Source of the DNA: Roseibium algicola
Lineage (GTDB): Bacteria > Pseudomonadota > Alphaproteobacteria > Rhizobiales > Stappiaceae
Assembly: GCF_001999245.1 (NCBI RefSeq)
Contig: NZ_CP019630.1
Coordinates: 4,679,001 to 4,743,000 of the forward strand
DNA length: 64,000 bases
Direction of reading: 5' to 3'
A program made the translations under genes and the position numbers. Below the pieces are notes generated by a model, which was not told where the DNA came from, did not search any database, and saw only the letters and a program-made list of their open reading frames with translations. Below are positions 8,714 through 17,740 of this stretch, one piece after another (position 1 is the first letter of the stretch; each line of letters opens with the position of its first letter).

Positions 8714-8755
8714 AAAAGAGGCAATCCGGGTACGAACGCCCGGGTTGGATTGCCT
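8714..8755 (-). terminator. Terminator after the chemoreceptor gene
   Basis: AGGCAATCC and GGATTGCCT form a 9-bp stem, extended by CGGG/CCCG, and a short T run follows on the minus strand. It starts 14 bases past the chemoreceptor stop. Confidence 0.65.
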
Positions 8756-8769
8756 AACAGCCAGTGTGC

Positions 8770-10101
8770 CTAGGCGGCTTCGCTGTCCTGCTGGTCGAGC
8801 GGGCCTTTCTTCAGCGATTTGAAGAAGGCCGCCACTGCTTCGGTGAGCTGCCCGGCGTTGGAGGACATGCTTTCCGCGGAGCTCAGAACGGTCTTGGAGG
8901 CCGCGTGAGTGGTTGCCGCATTCTGGGCGACACCATCCACAATTCCGGTCACCTTGTTGGTGCAGGCCACGGTGTTGGTCACGTTCTCCTGTATGGCCTG
9001 TGTCGCTTCCGCCTGCTTTACCGAGGCGTTGGAAATCATCGTGGTAATGGATTCGATTTCCGTAATGGTTTTGGAAATCGTGTCGAAGGACTGAGCCGTA
9101 TCGCGGCTGGCCGCGTCGACCTCTTCCAAAGACTGGGTGATCTCCTGAGTCGCCTTGGCTGTCTGCGTTGCCAGTTCCTTGACCTCGGCAGCAACCACCG
9201 CAAAACCCTTGCCCATTTCACCGGCACGGGCCGCCTCGATGGTGGCGTTGAGTGCCAGCAGGTTTGTCTGGTCGGCAATGGAGGAAATCAGGTCGATGAT
9301 CTCGCCGATAGCTTCGGCGGAAGTCCGAAGGCTGTTTGCCTTGTCCTGGCCTTGCGTGACCTGGATAACGGCAGCACGGGCGATTTCGATGGAGCGTTCG
9401 ATCTGGCCGCTGATTTCGCTGGCTGTCGAGGACAGGTGATCGGCGGCGGATGCTGCCGCATTCACATTTTCGGCTGTCAGGTCGGCCGCGTCGGCAATGG
9501 CGGTCACGACTTCCGAATTGGAAACGGCAGAGGTTTCCATTTCCTCGGCCGTACCGGTCATCTGCTCGGCGGAAGCCATCAGGCTCTGGGCAATCTGGCT
9601 GATCTGGCTTTCAAAGGAATCCGTCGACTGGCGGAAGGCTCCGACCCGGCCCTTGATGGTCTCGATGGCCGTGTTCATGATTTCCGCATTCTGCAGATAG
9701 CTGCCATTAAGGCCACCTGGCTGGATGCGGCGGTAGTAGCGGTTGTTCTCGATTGCCGTCATCGAAGCGGCAGCCTCACGCAGGAAGGCGTCCGTCCGGT
9801 CGATCATGTGGTTCATGGAGGTCATCAGCTCACGGACTTCACCGGCTTCGGTGTAATCCTTGGCCCTCACCTCGAAGTTGCCCCAGCCGATCTGGTTGCA
9901 GACCTCTGTCGCAGCCACAAGCCCCCGCCGGGTCCGATGCACCGCGGTCAGCGCGAACAGCATGGCCAGCATGACGATGGCGCCACAGAGGACCGTAGCC
10001 ATGGTCAGGCCCAGCAGGGCACAGACCACCGTCGCCGCGCCGCCCACCAGCGCGACACCCGACGCGATCGTGGCGTTAAAGAGTGTGAATGAGCTCGTCA
10101 T
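8770..10101 (-). CDS. Methyl-accepting chemotaxis protein without a periplasmic sensor domain
   Basis: A 443-residue inner-membrane transducer. Residues 8-55 form a hydrophobic hairpin of two membrane segments with only a few residues between them, so there is no periplasmic ligand domain. A HAMP-like segment follows (about 56-110), then a long coiled-coil signalling domain. Its highly conserved tip is [45 protein letters not shown] in pieces around residues 270-315. The ATG at 10101 has AAGG eight bases upstream and lies inside the end of the PAS gene (26-base overlap). The PAS partner is therefore the likely sensor, as in Aer or the split CetA/CetB system. A terminator follows the stop. Confidence 0.93.
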   Translation of the reverse strand: MTSSFTLFNATIASGVALVGGAATVVCALLGLTMATVLCGAIVMLAMLFALTAVHRTRRGLVAATEVCNQIGWGNFEVRAKDYTEAGEVRELMTSMNHMIDRTDAFLREAAASMTAIENNRYYRRIQPGGLNGSYLQNAEIMNTAIETIKGRVGAFRQSTDSFESQISQIAQSLMASAEQMTGTAEEMETSAVSNSEVVTAIADAADLTAENVNAAASAADHLSSTASEISGQIERSIEIARAAVIQVTQGQDKANSLRTSAEAIGEIIDLISSIADQTNLLALNATIEAARAGEMGKGFAVVAAEVKELATQTAKATQEITQSLEEVDAASRDTAQSFDTISKTITEIESITTMISNASVKQAEATQAIQENVTNTVACTNKVTGIVDGVAQNAATTHAASKTVLSSAESMSSNAGQLTEAVAAFFKSLKKGPLDQQDSEAA

Positions 10102-10603
10102 AGCTCACGCCTTTCGATTGAAGGATCGATACCAGCTGATCGTGACCGGCCTGCATGCCGGTCTTGCGGTTGTCCGCCTGCTGTTCTGTCTGTCGCAGCT
10201 GGGCGTAAAGCGGGGTGATGATGTCGTCGACAATCCGGCGGTTGGGCACTCGGCGATTGGAATGATAGCCGATGATCTTGCCGCTCTCGCCATAGGACGG
10301 CGTGACATGGGCCAACACCCAGTAGTGGTCGCCGTTCGCGGACATGTTGACCACATAGGCGAAGATCTCTCCGCCGGCCTCTATCGTGTCCCACAGCAGC
10401 TTGAAGACACAGCGCGGCATGTCCGGGTGGCGGATGAGGCTGTGCGGCGCATTCTCCAGAGCCTTGCCATCGAAACCCGCAATATCCCGAAAGATGTTGT
10501 TGGCGTAGGTAATGCGCCCGCGCGTGTCTGTTTTCGAAACGATCAGGTCCCGTTCGGAAAAGAACCGTTCCACCCCCGTCGGGGTGACCTTGTACTGGGT
10601 CAT
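10076..10603 (-). CDS. Aer/CetB-like PAS sensor protein
   Basis: A 175-residue soluble protein with one PAS domain (about residues 15-125). It carries the Aer-type core: [16 protein letters not shown], then [22 protein letters not shown], then [13 protein letters not shown] and [14 protein letters not shown]. These blocks closely match the FAD-binding PAS domain of the aerotaxis receptor Aer, so it probably senses redox state or electron-transport activity. The C-terminal 45 residues look helical and could dock on the transducer. It overlaps the start of the chemoreceptor by 26 bases, so the two products are probably made together. Flavin binding is inferred. Confidence 0.88.
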   Translation of the reverse strand: MTQYKVTPTGVERFFSERDLIVSKTDTRGRITYANNIFRDIAGFDGKALENAPHSLIRHPDMPRCVFKLLWDTIEAGGEIFAYVVNMSANGDHYWVLAHVTPSYGESGKIIGYHSNRRVPNRRIVDDIITPLYAQLRQTEQQADNRKTGMQAGHDQLVSILQSKGVSYDELIHTL

Positions 10604-11054
10604 CCTTGGTGCGCCCGCTCATGTTGGCAATTCAGGGTTAGGGTACGGTTGTGTGCTTAATGATCCTTAAATGAAACCGGATGAGGTTTGATTTTTAACT
10701 ATATGAATTCATTCGTATTTCTAACGATGTCATCTTTCTCTGTAGAGAGTTTTGTTGAGGCGAATTGTTGTCGATCTTTTTGTTGCTCTGACGCTATTCT
10801 TCGATTCTTCCGAAGGGTTTGGGCGATGTTCCTTTCGACGAACTTCAATCGGCAAGTTCCGCGTTGCATGGCCCTTGGCGCATGTTCGGTTGTGCTCAGC
10901 CAAAACCTGCAGGGCGGCCTCGCCTGCAGAGAACCGGGTCCGAGAAACTGCGGACTTTTCAGAAGGGGGGCTTAGGCTGTATAGAGGGCGCCAATAGCCG
11001 GGTGGTGCTTTTGCCCCTTGGGCCCGGCGTCTTTCAAGAAACAGAACAAGCCCC
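10604..11054. other. AT-richer intergenic region between divergent units
   Basis: 451 bases between the PAS gene (leftward) and trhO (rightward). The stretch at about 10660-10810 is clearly more AT-rich than its surroundings, consistent with promoters. No supported gene or RNA was found. Confidence 0.5.
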
Positions 11055-11897
11055 ATGAACGAATTTCTCGTTGCCGCCCTTTATATGTTTACGCCGCTCG
11101 ACGACTTCGAGGCCATGCGCAGTCCACTCAAGGCCTATTGCGAGGAACGGGATGTGCGCGGGAGCCTGCTGCTTGCAGGAGAGGGTATCAACGGCACGAT
11201 ATGCGGGCCGGAAGCCGGTGTGCGAGAGGTCCTTGCGCATCTGCGGTCGGATCCGCGGCTTGCCGGGCTGAACCACAAGGAAGCCTGGACCCACCGACAT
11301 GTCTTCAAGCGCATGAAGGTGAGGCTCAAACAGGAGATCGTGCGGCTTGCGGTTGACGGGATCGACCCGAACGAGATCGTCGGCGAATACGTCAAGCCGG
11401 AAGACTGGAATGCCCTAATCTCCGATCCGGATGTCGTCGTCATCGACACGCGCAACGACTACGAATTCGCTTTCGGCACCTTCGAGCGGGCGCTCAATCC
11501 GAAAACCCAGTCGTTCCGGGAATTCCCGGCCTGGGTGGACGGCGAAGACGAGCTTCAGAAAAAGCCGAAGGTCGCCATGTTCTGCACCGGTGGCATCCGC
11601 TGTGAAAAGGCGACGGCCTGGATGCTGAAAAACGGCTTCGAGGAAGTCTATCACCTGGAAGGCGGCATCCTGAACTATCTGGAGAAGGTGCCGGAAGCCG
11701 ACAGCCTCTGGAAGGGCGAATGTTTCGTCTTCGACGACCGGGTGTCCGTCGACCATCAGCTGCAGCCACGCTGGGGAGAATGGATCCCCGAAGAGGCCCG
11801 TCACATCATCAATGAGGACACCGACTACGAGAAGAGTGCTCGCGCTGAAGCTGATGACGAAGACGTCGAACAGCAGATCGTCAGGGCCGTTTCTTAA
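11055..11897 (+). CDS. trhO: tRNA uridine(34) hydroxylase, rhodanese type
   Basis: A 280-residue cytoplasmic enzyme of the YceA/UPF0176 family, which hydroxylates uridine 34 of certain tRNAs as the oxygen-dependent route to 5-hydroxyuridine derivatives. The N-terminal ferredoxin-like domain (residues 1-95, ACT-like with GTICGPE) is followed by a rhodanese domain (about 115-215). This has [13 protein letters not shown] and the catalytic Cys177 in [14 protein letters not shown]. It is shorter than the E. coli protein (about 350) because it lacks most of the C-terminal Cys-rich tail, as is common in alphaproteobacteria. It appears to be a single-gene unit. Confidence 0.93.
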   Translation: MNEFLVAALYMFTPLDDFEAMRSPLKAYCEERDVRGSLLLAGEGINGTICGPEAGVREVLAHLRSDPRLAGLNHKEAWTHRHVFKRMKVRLKQEIVRLAVDGIDPNEIVGEYVKPEDWNALISDPDVVVIDTRNDYEFAFGTFERALNPKTQSFREFPAWVDGEDELQKKPKVAMFCTGGIRCEKATAWMLKNGFEEVYHLEGGILNYLEKVPEADSLWKGECFVFDDRVSVDHQLQPRWGEWIPEEARHIINEDTDYEKSARAEADDEDVEQQIVRAVS

Positions 11898-11988
11898 CGG
11901 ATATTAACTTTTTCGCTTTAATGCCTTGTGGAACTTCCCTAAAGTCAGGGGTGCGGGAGATCTCCTGCGCCAGACTGGGGGAAAGTAC

Positions 11989-12576
11989 ATGCGTCACAGG
12001 TTCTGGAGCGCGCTTGCCGCGCTGATCGTCAGTCCGTTGGTCAGCACGTCCGTGCTGGCCGGGGGCAAGGCACTGTCCTGCTATGAACAGGCCACCGTGC
12101 CGGCCGTCTACAAAACCGTGAACGAGCGAGTGCTCGTCCAGCCGGCATCAAGCTACGTGGTGCAGAAGCCGGCCGTCTACAGTTATCAAGCCCGGCGTGT
12201 TCTGGTGCAGCCGGAGCAGGTCAGCTATCGCACATCGCCTGCCGTCTACCAGACACGGCAGAGCCGGGTTCTGGTTCAACCCGCCAGCGTCGGCTGGGAA
12301 TACCGGGTCATCAACGGTCGCAACATCCTGTGCAAGGTGCAGAACCCCGCCGTTTATCGAACCGTCAGCCAGAAGGTTCTCGTGCAGTCGGCTTCACGTG
12401 TCGCAGTACGCCAGCCTGCCATTTACAGCTCTGTGAAGGAAAAGGTGCTGGTTCAGCCTGCCACGAGCTACCGGGTGCAAAAGCCCGCGGTTTACCAGAC
12501 GGTCAGCCGTCAGGTGCTGGTTCAACCCGCCCAGACAGTCTGGAAGCCCGTAAAGGTGCGGGGTTGCCGCTACTAG
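11989..12576 (+). CDS. Exported protein made of six VLVQPA-type 23-residue repeats
   Basis: A 195-residue protein with a signal peptide (residues 1-25, ending SVLAGG). After a short head with Cys31, residues 38-188 consist of six units of the form PAVY-x6-VLVQPA-x7. They begin at residues 38, 61, 84, 120, 143 and 166. Five units are 23 residues long; the third has a 13-residue insertion that contains Cys115. The chain ends with Cys193. Alternating hydrophobic residues in each unit suggest paired beta strands, possibly a beta-solenoid. GGGGGAAAG precedes the ATG at 11989; the 21 codons upstream in frame lack signal-peptide character. I do not recognise a named family, and no function can be assigned. 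Confidence 0.75.
   Translation: MRHRFWSALAALIVSPLVSTSVLAGGKALSCYEQATVPAVYKTVNERVLVQPASSYVVQKPAVYSYQARRVLVQPEQVSYRTSPAVYQTRQSRVLVQPASVGWEYRVINGRNILCKVQNPAVYRTVSQKVLVQSASRVAVRQPAIYSSVKEKVLVQPATSYRVQKPAVYQTVSRQVLVQPAQTVWKPVKVRGCRY
12100..12552 (+). repeat. Six in-frame 69-bp repeats within the exported repeat protein
   Basis: Coding repeats with a 69-bp period (one unit of 108 bp). Units differ in many third positions, so the array is old rather than a recent slippage product. Confidence 0.85.
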
Positions 12577-12712
12577 GTGACTGGGTCAAGATCGGTTCCC
12601 TGTTCGTTTTCCGGAGCAGGTTGAAAGCCGGTTACCTGACCAGTTGTGGGGCTGAAACATGATTTGCACATTGATTGCGTCTTCCATCCTGCTCAGCATG
12701 GAGGACGGTTCC

Positions 12713-12889
12713 ATGGCCGTGCTCATTCCCGAAAACCAGTCGGTCCGCATTTTCAACGAGCAATCGGTGAAGGGGGAAGGCGCCGTCGTTCACCTTTACG
12801 GGGAAACGAAAATCCAGGTGCCGGGTGTGAAAGCGGAGCAGATCATTGAGGCTCTCAGGGACTGCCAGCCTCCGAAAGATGCTGAATAA
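12713..12889 (+). CDS. Small hypothetical protein, 58 residues
   Basis: A compact 58-residue protein (starts MAVLIPENQSVRIFNEQ, contains GAVVHLYGETKIQVPG and a final helix AEQIIEALRDC). GGAGG lies eight bases before the ATG at 12713, which makes this start better than the in-frame ATG at 12659. Strand-turn-strand patterns suggest a small beta fold ending in a helix. It follows the repeat protein by 136 bases on the same strand. No family is recognised. Confidence 0.55.
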   Translation: MAVLIPENQSVRIFNEQSVKGEGAVVHLYGETKIQVPGVKAEQIIEALRDCQPPKDAE

Positions 12890-13111
12890 CCGGCCCTAAA
12901 CAACTGCCGTCGACAGACAGCAGTCAGGCGGGCCGCTCAAAAATTCGTCCCGGCATGGCCTCCGAGCCAAAGGCTCTCCCTCATCCTTAGGAAGAGAGAT
13001 GTTTGTCTTCACCCTGATGTTGTGCCCGGGTCGGCGGAACGGATGACAGGCCAAATGTGCGGCAGGAGCCGGTTCCAGCAGAAACCGACTTGCCCAAGGC
13101 GTTGCTTTTGA

Positions 13112-14002
13112 TCAGCTTTTTGCTGTCCTGAACCGGTAGGTCTTCAAGCCGGTCTTGCCGTGACCTTCCACCAGGAACAGGCCGCCTGACAATGTGTCGG
13201 GTTCGACCGCGGTCGGGTCGGCGGGCTGCTTGATGCTGGTGACGATCAAATGGTCCAGATCCGGGCCGCAAAAGCAGGGCATGGTGGGCTTGTCGACCGG
13301 AAGCTTGATGGCGGCAAGCAGGTTGCCGTCCGGAGCAAAGCAGTTGAGAACGCCGGCGGATACCCCTGCGCTCCAATAGTTGCCTTCGGTGTCGACCGCT
13401 GCGCCATCCGGCCGTCCGGTGTCGTTGGTCTGCTGGGCGTACAGCATCTTGGAGCCAAGTGCACCGGTCTCCGGGTCGAAGCCGTAATATTCGATCCAGC
13501 CGGGGGAGGTGTCGGAGTGGTACATGTAGGTGCCGTCCGGCGTCCACGCGAGCCCGTTGGAGCATTGCAGTTCGTCACGGATCTCGGCAACGTCGCCGCT
13601 GCCGTCGACCCGGTAAAGACCGGCTATCGGTTCACGCGGTGAGCTGGTGTCCATGGTGCCGACCCAGAAGGCCCCATCCGGACCGACCTTGCCGTCGTTC
13701 AACCGTGTGCGCGGCTCATCAGCCTGAACTTCCGCCAGAACCTCGCAGGCACCGCTTTCGGGATCGAACAGAACGATCTTGTCCCACACGCTGACAATCA
13801 GGCGATCGTCATCCGTCAGGCCGAAGGAACCGACCTCATTGTCGAATTGCCATGTGGTGATCTCGCGGCTGGCCCAATCCATGGACTGGATGGAGCGGCC
13901 CTGGATGTCAGCCCAGAGCAAGCGGTTCAATCTGTCGTCCCAGGTCGGACATTCTGCAAGCTGGTAAGTCGTATCGATGAAACGGGTGATCGTATGGGTC
14001 AC
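13112..14002 (-). CDS. SMP-30/gluconolactonase-family sugar lactonase
   Basis: A 296-residue six-bladed beta-propeller of the SMP-30/regucalcin family, which hydrolyses sugar lactones using a bound divalent metal. Metal ligands are recognisable: Glu in YQLAECPTWD near the N-terminus, Asn in RLNDGKVGPDGAFWVGTMD, Asn in QCSNGLAWTPDG, and Asp in YHSDTSPG. GTG at 14002 is taken as the start because AAGGA lies ten bases ahead. The frame runs on to 14149, but that would overlap the neighbouring regulator. The substrate is not shown by context. Because pgl is missing from the zwf-edd-eda block, a 6-phosphogluconolactonase role is possible but speculative. Confidence 0.87.
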   Translation of the reverse strand: MTHTITRFIDTTYQLAECPTWDDRLNRLLWADIQGRSIQSMDWASREITTWQFDNEVGSFGLTDDDRLIVSVWDKIVLFDPESGACEVLAEVQADEPRTRLNDGKVGPDGAFWVGTMDTSSPREPIAGLYRVDGSGDVAEIRDELQCSNGLAWTPDGTYMYHSDTSPGWIEYYGFDPETGALGSKMLYAQQTNDTGRPDGAAVDTEGNYWSAGVSAGVLNCFAPDGNLLAAIKLPVDKPTMPCFCGPDLDHLIVTSIKQPADPTAVEPDTLSGGLFLVEGHGKTGLKTYRFRTAKS

Positions 14003-14135
14003 CGGAGCGGGTTCCTTGAAAAGCCGGGCAGTTGAATGGATGCGGACTATACCTGCCAGTGCTGGCTGCGTCGAGACGCTGGATTTAGTGACGGAATTGC
14101 AGGCGGTTTGGTTGTGGACCGGTCCTGAAGGGAAC

Positions 14136-14606
14136 TCATGTTTCGCCATTCAGGGGAATCGCCGTGCGTCTGACGATCGGCCGGATGGCGAAGGACGATT
14201 TCATTCTGAGAACGCCTGGGAGCTGGGCAAGGTGGTCGCGGTGGATGCGTTCGAAGTCGATCGGGTCACGGGCCGAGAGGCGCAGAATGTAATCGGCATC
14301 ACCCGCCATCAGGAAACACTCCATGATTTCGCCGGACCGGGCCACGGCGCGTTCGAAATTCTCAAGCGTTTCCTTGGACTGACCGGTCAGCGAGATTTCC
14401 ACGAAAACGTCCATGTGCCGGCCGAGTTTCTTCTGGTCCAGAAGCGCGACGTATTTTTCGATGATGCCGGCTTCCTCCAGCGCGCGCATGCGCCGCAAAC
14501 AGGCGGAAGGGGAAAGCCCCACCTTTTCCGCCAGGTCCGCGTTGGCGATGCGGCCGTCGCTTTGCAGAACGTTCAGGATCTTTTGGTCGAGGCGATCGAG
14601 TTTCAT
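14136..14606 (-). CDS. aldR: Lrp/AsnC-family regulator, probable activator of alanine dehydrogenase
   Basis: A 156-residue regulator: an N-terminal winged helix (LDQKILNVLQSDGRIANADLAEK, then SPSACLRRMRALEEAGII) and a C-terminal RAM ligand-binding domain (FVEISLTG, then ECFLMAGDADYILRL). It is transcribed divergently from ald, with an AT-rich spacer of 183 bases. In Rhizobium the divergent Lrp-type AldR activates the alanine dehydrogenase gene, so alanine is the expected effector. The ATG at 14606 gives the usual Lrp N-terminus; the frame opens 14 codons earlier. The gene symbol rests on context. Confidence 0.85.
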   Translation of the reverse strand: MKLDRLDQKILNVLQSDGRIANADLAEKVGLSPSACLRRMRALEEAGIIEKYVALLDQKKLGRHMDVFVEISLTGQSKETLENFERAVARSGEIMECFLMAGDADYILRLSARDPIDFERIHRDHLAQLPGVLRMKSSFAIRPIVRRTAIPLNGET

Positions 14607-14789
14607 TTTTGCTGCACCGCACATAATGCCGAGTTCAAGATAATACATAGCAGATAATTTGAAGAAATATCAATTCGACACAATAAAATTGCGCGTATTT
14701 GAATGGAGGCCCCCGGGAACGCAAGCACATTCGACGAAAACAGGCGTAAAATCGTCGGCAATCAATAATGCTTCCAGAGGAGTCGAGTT

Positions 14790-15929
14790 ATGCGCATTGG
14801 TGTGCCGAAAGAAATCAAAAACCACGAGTATCGGGTTGGTCTGACCCCGAACAGTGTTCTTGAAATGGTGGCACATGGCCACGAAGTTGTCGTTGAAACC
14901 AATGCCGGTGTCGGCATCGGCGCCAGCGATGCCGACTACGAAGCAGCAGGCGCGAAGATCCTGGCAACAGCCAAGGAAGTCTTCGATGCCGCGAATATGA
15001 TCGTGAAGGTCAAGGAACCGCAGGCCGTCGAACGCGCCATGCTGCGCCCCGACCACATTCTCTTCACCTATCTGCACCTGGCGCCAGACGCGGAGCAGAC
15101 CGCGGACCTGGTAAAGTCCGGTGCGACCTGCATTGCCTATGAAACCGTTGTCGATGCTCGCGGCGGTCTGCCGCTTCTGGTGCCGATGTCCCAGGTTGCC
15201 GGCCGCCTGTCGGTGATTGCCGGCGCCAAGGCGCTGGAAAAGGCCCAGGGTGGCTCCGGCACGCTCGTGGGCGGTGTTCCCGGCGTCGAACCGGCCAAGG
15301 TCGTTGTCATCGGCGGTGGTGTGGTCGGCTCGCATGCCATTACCATGGCGCTTGGCCTCGGAGCCGATGTCACCGTTCTCGACCGGTCTACCGCCGTTCT
15401 GGGCAATCTCTCACAGACGTTCGGTCCGGCTCTGAAAACCGTCTATTCGACCAAGGCTGCCCTGGAGAAACATGTGCTGGAAGCTGACATGGTCGTCGGT
15501 GCGGTGCTGGTTGCCGGTGCGGCGGCTCCAAAGCTGGTCTCACGCGAGCTGGTCAGCCGCATGAAGCCGGGCTCGGTTCTCGTTGATGTTGCCATCGACC
15601 AGGGCGGTTGCTTCGAAACCTCCAAGGCAACGACGCATTCCGAGCCGACCTACATCATCGATGAAGTCGTTCACTACTGCGTCGCCAACATGCCGGGCGC
15701 CGTGCCGAAGACGTCCACCTACGCGCTGAACAACGCCACCCTGCCGTTCGCTCTTGCACTGGCAGACAAGGGGGCCAAGAAGGCGCTGCTCGATGATCCG
15801 CACTTCCTGCCAGGCCTTAACGTGATCGGCGGTCAGGTGACCTGTGAGGCGGTCGCAACCGCTCTCGGCTATGCCTACGTCGATCCGAAGGTTGCTCTTG
15901 AGCAGGCCAAGGAAAGCGCTGCAGCCTGA
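14790..15929 (+). CDS. ald: Alanine dehydrogenase
   Basis: A 379-residue NAD-dependent enzyme that interconverts L-alanine with pyruvate and ammonium. The N-terminal [20 protein letters not shown] holds the substrate-binding Arg and Lys. The Rossmann motif [13 protein letters not shown] lies near residue 175, and the family block [21 protein letters not shown] near residue 265. The length (about 370) is standard. AGAGGAG precedes the ATG. It is expressed from the spacer shared with aldR and is closed by a strong terminator, so it is a single-gene unit. Confidence 0.97.
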   Translation: MRIGVPKEIKNHEYRVGLTPNSVLEMVAHGHEVVVETNAGVGIGASDADYEAAGAKILATAKEVFDAANMIVKVKEPQAVERAMLRPDHILFTYLHLAPDAEQTADLVKSGATCIAYETVVDARGGLPLLVPMSQVAGRLSVIAGAKALEKAQGGSGTLVGGVPGVEPAKVVVIGGGVVGSHAITMALGLGADVTVLDRSTAVLGNLSQTFGPALKTVYSTKAALEKHVLEADMVVGAVLVAGAAAPKLVSRELVSRMKPGSVLVDVAIDQGGCFETSKATTHSEPTYIIDEVVHYCVANMPGAVPKTSTYALNNATLPFALALADKGAKKALLDDPHFLPGLNVIGGQVTCEAVATALGYAYVDPKVALEQAKESAAA

Positions 15930-15955
15930 TAAGGGGACTTCGCTTCAAAGATGAG

Positions 15956-15983
15956 AAAAGCCGGTCCGTTGGGCCGGCTTTTT
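15956..15983 (+). terminator. Terminator of ald
   Basis: AAAAGCCGG pairs with CCGGCTTTT through a small loop, with T-rich sequence after it, 26 bases past the ald stop. Confidence 0.85.
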
Positions 15984-16139
15984 GCTTTCGCAACGGGATT
16001 TTGGACTGACGTGACAGCGGTGAGCCCGTGACCTGCTGTTCGGCGCAACTCGCGTTGAAAATGTCGGTCTGTTTCGCAGGTTATTGCATTCCTGATTTCA
16101 CAGGGGGGCAAACAAACCTTATTTGCTGTGCGAAAGGGG

Positions 16140-16412
16140 TTACGGGCAGCGGACCTTGTAAGGTGTGCCCTGTTCATCCGTGGCAATGCAGTTGCGTGGG
16201 GTGGTGACGACACCGATCAGGCCGCCTCCGACGGCGCCGAGAGCGGCGCCTGCAAGGGTCGCGTTCACCGTGGAACCGGCAACGGCGCCGATCGTGGCGC
16301 CCGTTGCTGCACCGAGACCTGCCCCGATCAGCATCCTGTCCCGTTGACTTTCGGTGTTGGCGCAACCTGTCAGCACAATGGCGAGACTTGCGGCTGCAAG
16401 GACGGATCTCAT
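16140..16412 (-). CDS. Glycine-zipper lipoprotein 1 (most divergent of four paralogues)
   Basis: A 90-residue lipoprotein. The lipobox LTGC places the lipidated Cys near residue 17. After SQRDR comes a glycine zipper (GAGLGAATGATIGAVAG, then GAALGAVGGGLIG) that could form two transmembrane helices packing through glycines. A tail follows with two cysteines (NCIATDEQGTPYKVRCP). The ATG at 16412 has AAGGGG upstream; the frame runs eight codons further. It is the first of four related genes in a row, and differs most in the zipper and tail. The glycine-zipper 2TM family includes envelope lipoproteins of uncertain function. Confidence 0.85.
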   Translation of the reverse strand: MRSVLAAASLAIVLTGCANTESQRDRMLIGAGLGAATGATIGAVAGSTVNATLAGAALGAVGGGLIGVVTTPRNCIATDEQGTPYKVRCP

Positions 16413-16605
16413 CCAGAACCCCTTGGCGAAAAACATGTGTGAGCCAAGGGTGGAGATCTATGGTTAACAGTTTCTTACCAAGGCGGATTTATCCAAGGCA
16501 GATCCTGAAAGCAAAACGGGCATGCCCATGAATCCATGGCCATGCCCGGTATTGTCGTTAAATTCGTCCGCTCTGACGATGGTCAGGACGACAGAGAGCC
16601 TGGCC

Positions 16606-16875
16606 TTACGGGCAGGCGACTCGGTAAGGGTTGCCATACCGGTCATGCGCCACGCAGTTTTTCGGCGTGGTCGCAGCGCCGATAACAGCGCCACCCGCAG
16701 CACCGATAGCGGCACCGGCGAGAACCGGAGCTGCACCGGCACCGGCGGCGGCACCGACAATGGCGCCGGTCGCGGCACCAAGGCCACCGCCGACAAGCGC
16801 GCGGTCTCTCTGGCTGCTTGACTGACAGCCGGCGAGGGCGATGGCCGCAAGGGCCACCAGCAGGATCTTTTTCAT
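16606..16875 (-). CDS. Glycine-zipper lipoprotein 2
   Basis: An 89-residue lipoprotein with lipobox LAGC (Cys17), the SQRDRALVGGGLGAATGA block shared by paralogues 2-4, two glycine-zipper helices and the tail NCVAHDRYGNPYRVACP. Aromatic and basic residues in the tail, plus the two cysteines, suggest a small disulfide-closed periplasmic cap. There is no regulator or enzyme in the cluster. The spacing of 43 bases to paralogue 3 allows co-transcription. An envelope or stress-related role is only an analogy with OsmB-like proteins. Confidence 0.88.
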   Translation of the reverse strand: MKKILLVALAAIALAGCQSSSQRDRALVGGGLGAATGAIVGAAAGAGAAPVLAGAAIGAAGGAVIGAATTPKNCVAHDRYGNPYRVACP

Positions 16876-16918
16876 TTCGTAAACCTGTGAAGACCCGATT
16901 GACTCAGGTCAGTTGAGA

Positions 16919-17188
16919 TCAGGGGCAGGCGACGCGGTACGGGTTGCCATACCGGTCGTAGGCGACACAGTTCTTGGGTGTCGTTGCAGAGCCGATGATG
17001 GCACCGCCTGCTGCACCGATTGCCGCACCGGCGAGGGCCGGGCCTACGCCGTTACCGGCGGCGGCACCGATCACGGCACCGGTTGCCGCACCAAGACCGC
17101 CGCCAACAAGCGCGCGATCCCTTTGACTGTCAGACTGGCAACCTGCCAGAAATGCGGCCGAAGCGGCAATCAGAAGGAGTTTCTTCAT
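16919..17188 (-). CDS. Glycine-zipper lipoprotein 3
   Basis: An 89-residue lipoprotein with lipobox LAGC, nearly identical in layout to paralogues 2 and 4. GGGAAG stands six bases before the ATG. The tail NCVAYDRYGNPYRVACP is identical to that of paralogue 4, which indicates recent duplication or gene conversion. It differs in the loop between the two zipper helices (GNGVGPALAG). The gene lies 50 bases downstream of paralogue 4. Confidence 0.88.
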   Translation of the reverse strand: MKKLLLIAASAAFLAGCQSDSQRDRALVGGGLGAATGAVIGAAAGNGVGPALAGAAIGAAGGAIIGSATTPKNCVAYDRYGNPYRVACP

Positions 17189-17238
17189 AGTTTTCTTCCC
17201 AACGGTCTATTACCGAAACGAAAAAGGATCGCTCCCGA

Positions 17239-17508
17239 TTACGGGCAAGCGACCCGGTAAGGATTGCCGTAGCGGTCGTAGGCGACGCAGTTCTTCGGAG
17301 TCGTTGCACTGCCGACAATTGCACCACCGGCTGCACCGATTGCACCGCCAACCAGGGCGCCGCCGACATCGCCGGTTGCCGCAGCACCGATTGCTGCACC
17401 GGTTGCCGCGCCAAGACCACCGCCTACGAGGGCGCGGTCGCGTGAGCTATCGGATTGGCAGCCCGCCAGGGCAAGGCCTACTGCTGCGAGCAGAACTAGT
17501 TTTTTCAT
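17239..17508 (-). CDS. Glycine-zipper lipoprotein 4 (first in transcription order)
   Basis: An 89-residue lipoprotein (lipobox LAGC) and the promoter-proximal member of the tandem array. GGGAG lies nine bases before the ATG at 17508; the frame continues ten codons upstream without a signal-like sequence. The zipper (GAAIGAAATGDVGGALVGGAIGAAGG in segments) has an Asp in the interhelix loop. About 230 bases separate it from the end of pgi, room for a promoter of the whole array. Confidence 0.88.
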   Translation of the reverse strand: MKKLVLLAAVGLALAGCQSDSSRDRALVGGGLGAATGAAIGAAATGDVGGALVGGAIGAAGGAIVGSATTPKNCVAYDRYGNPYRVACP

Positions 17509-17740
17509 GAAATCAGTCTCCCTGTCGGACCGCAACCTTGGTGGGTCGAATGTATAAAATCATTCCAAGCCTAAGCTGCTTTGCACGTTGGGGCAATCTC
17601 TGTTTGCCGCAGCCGGCCCGTGTTCATCGTGAATACCAATAAGAGTTCTTCAACGATGTGAACCAGATAGGGCCGGTTGGGCAAAATTATGACGAGATCG
17701 CCTCACGTATTAACGCGTAAACAAAGGTGTGGTTCCCGCG

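Noticed and set aside
16140..17508. Tandem lipoproteins as a toxin/antitoxin or bacteriocin cluster
   Set aside because: All four have lipoboxes and envelope-type glycine zippers. No immunity, processing or export gene is present.
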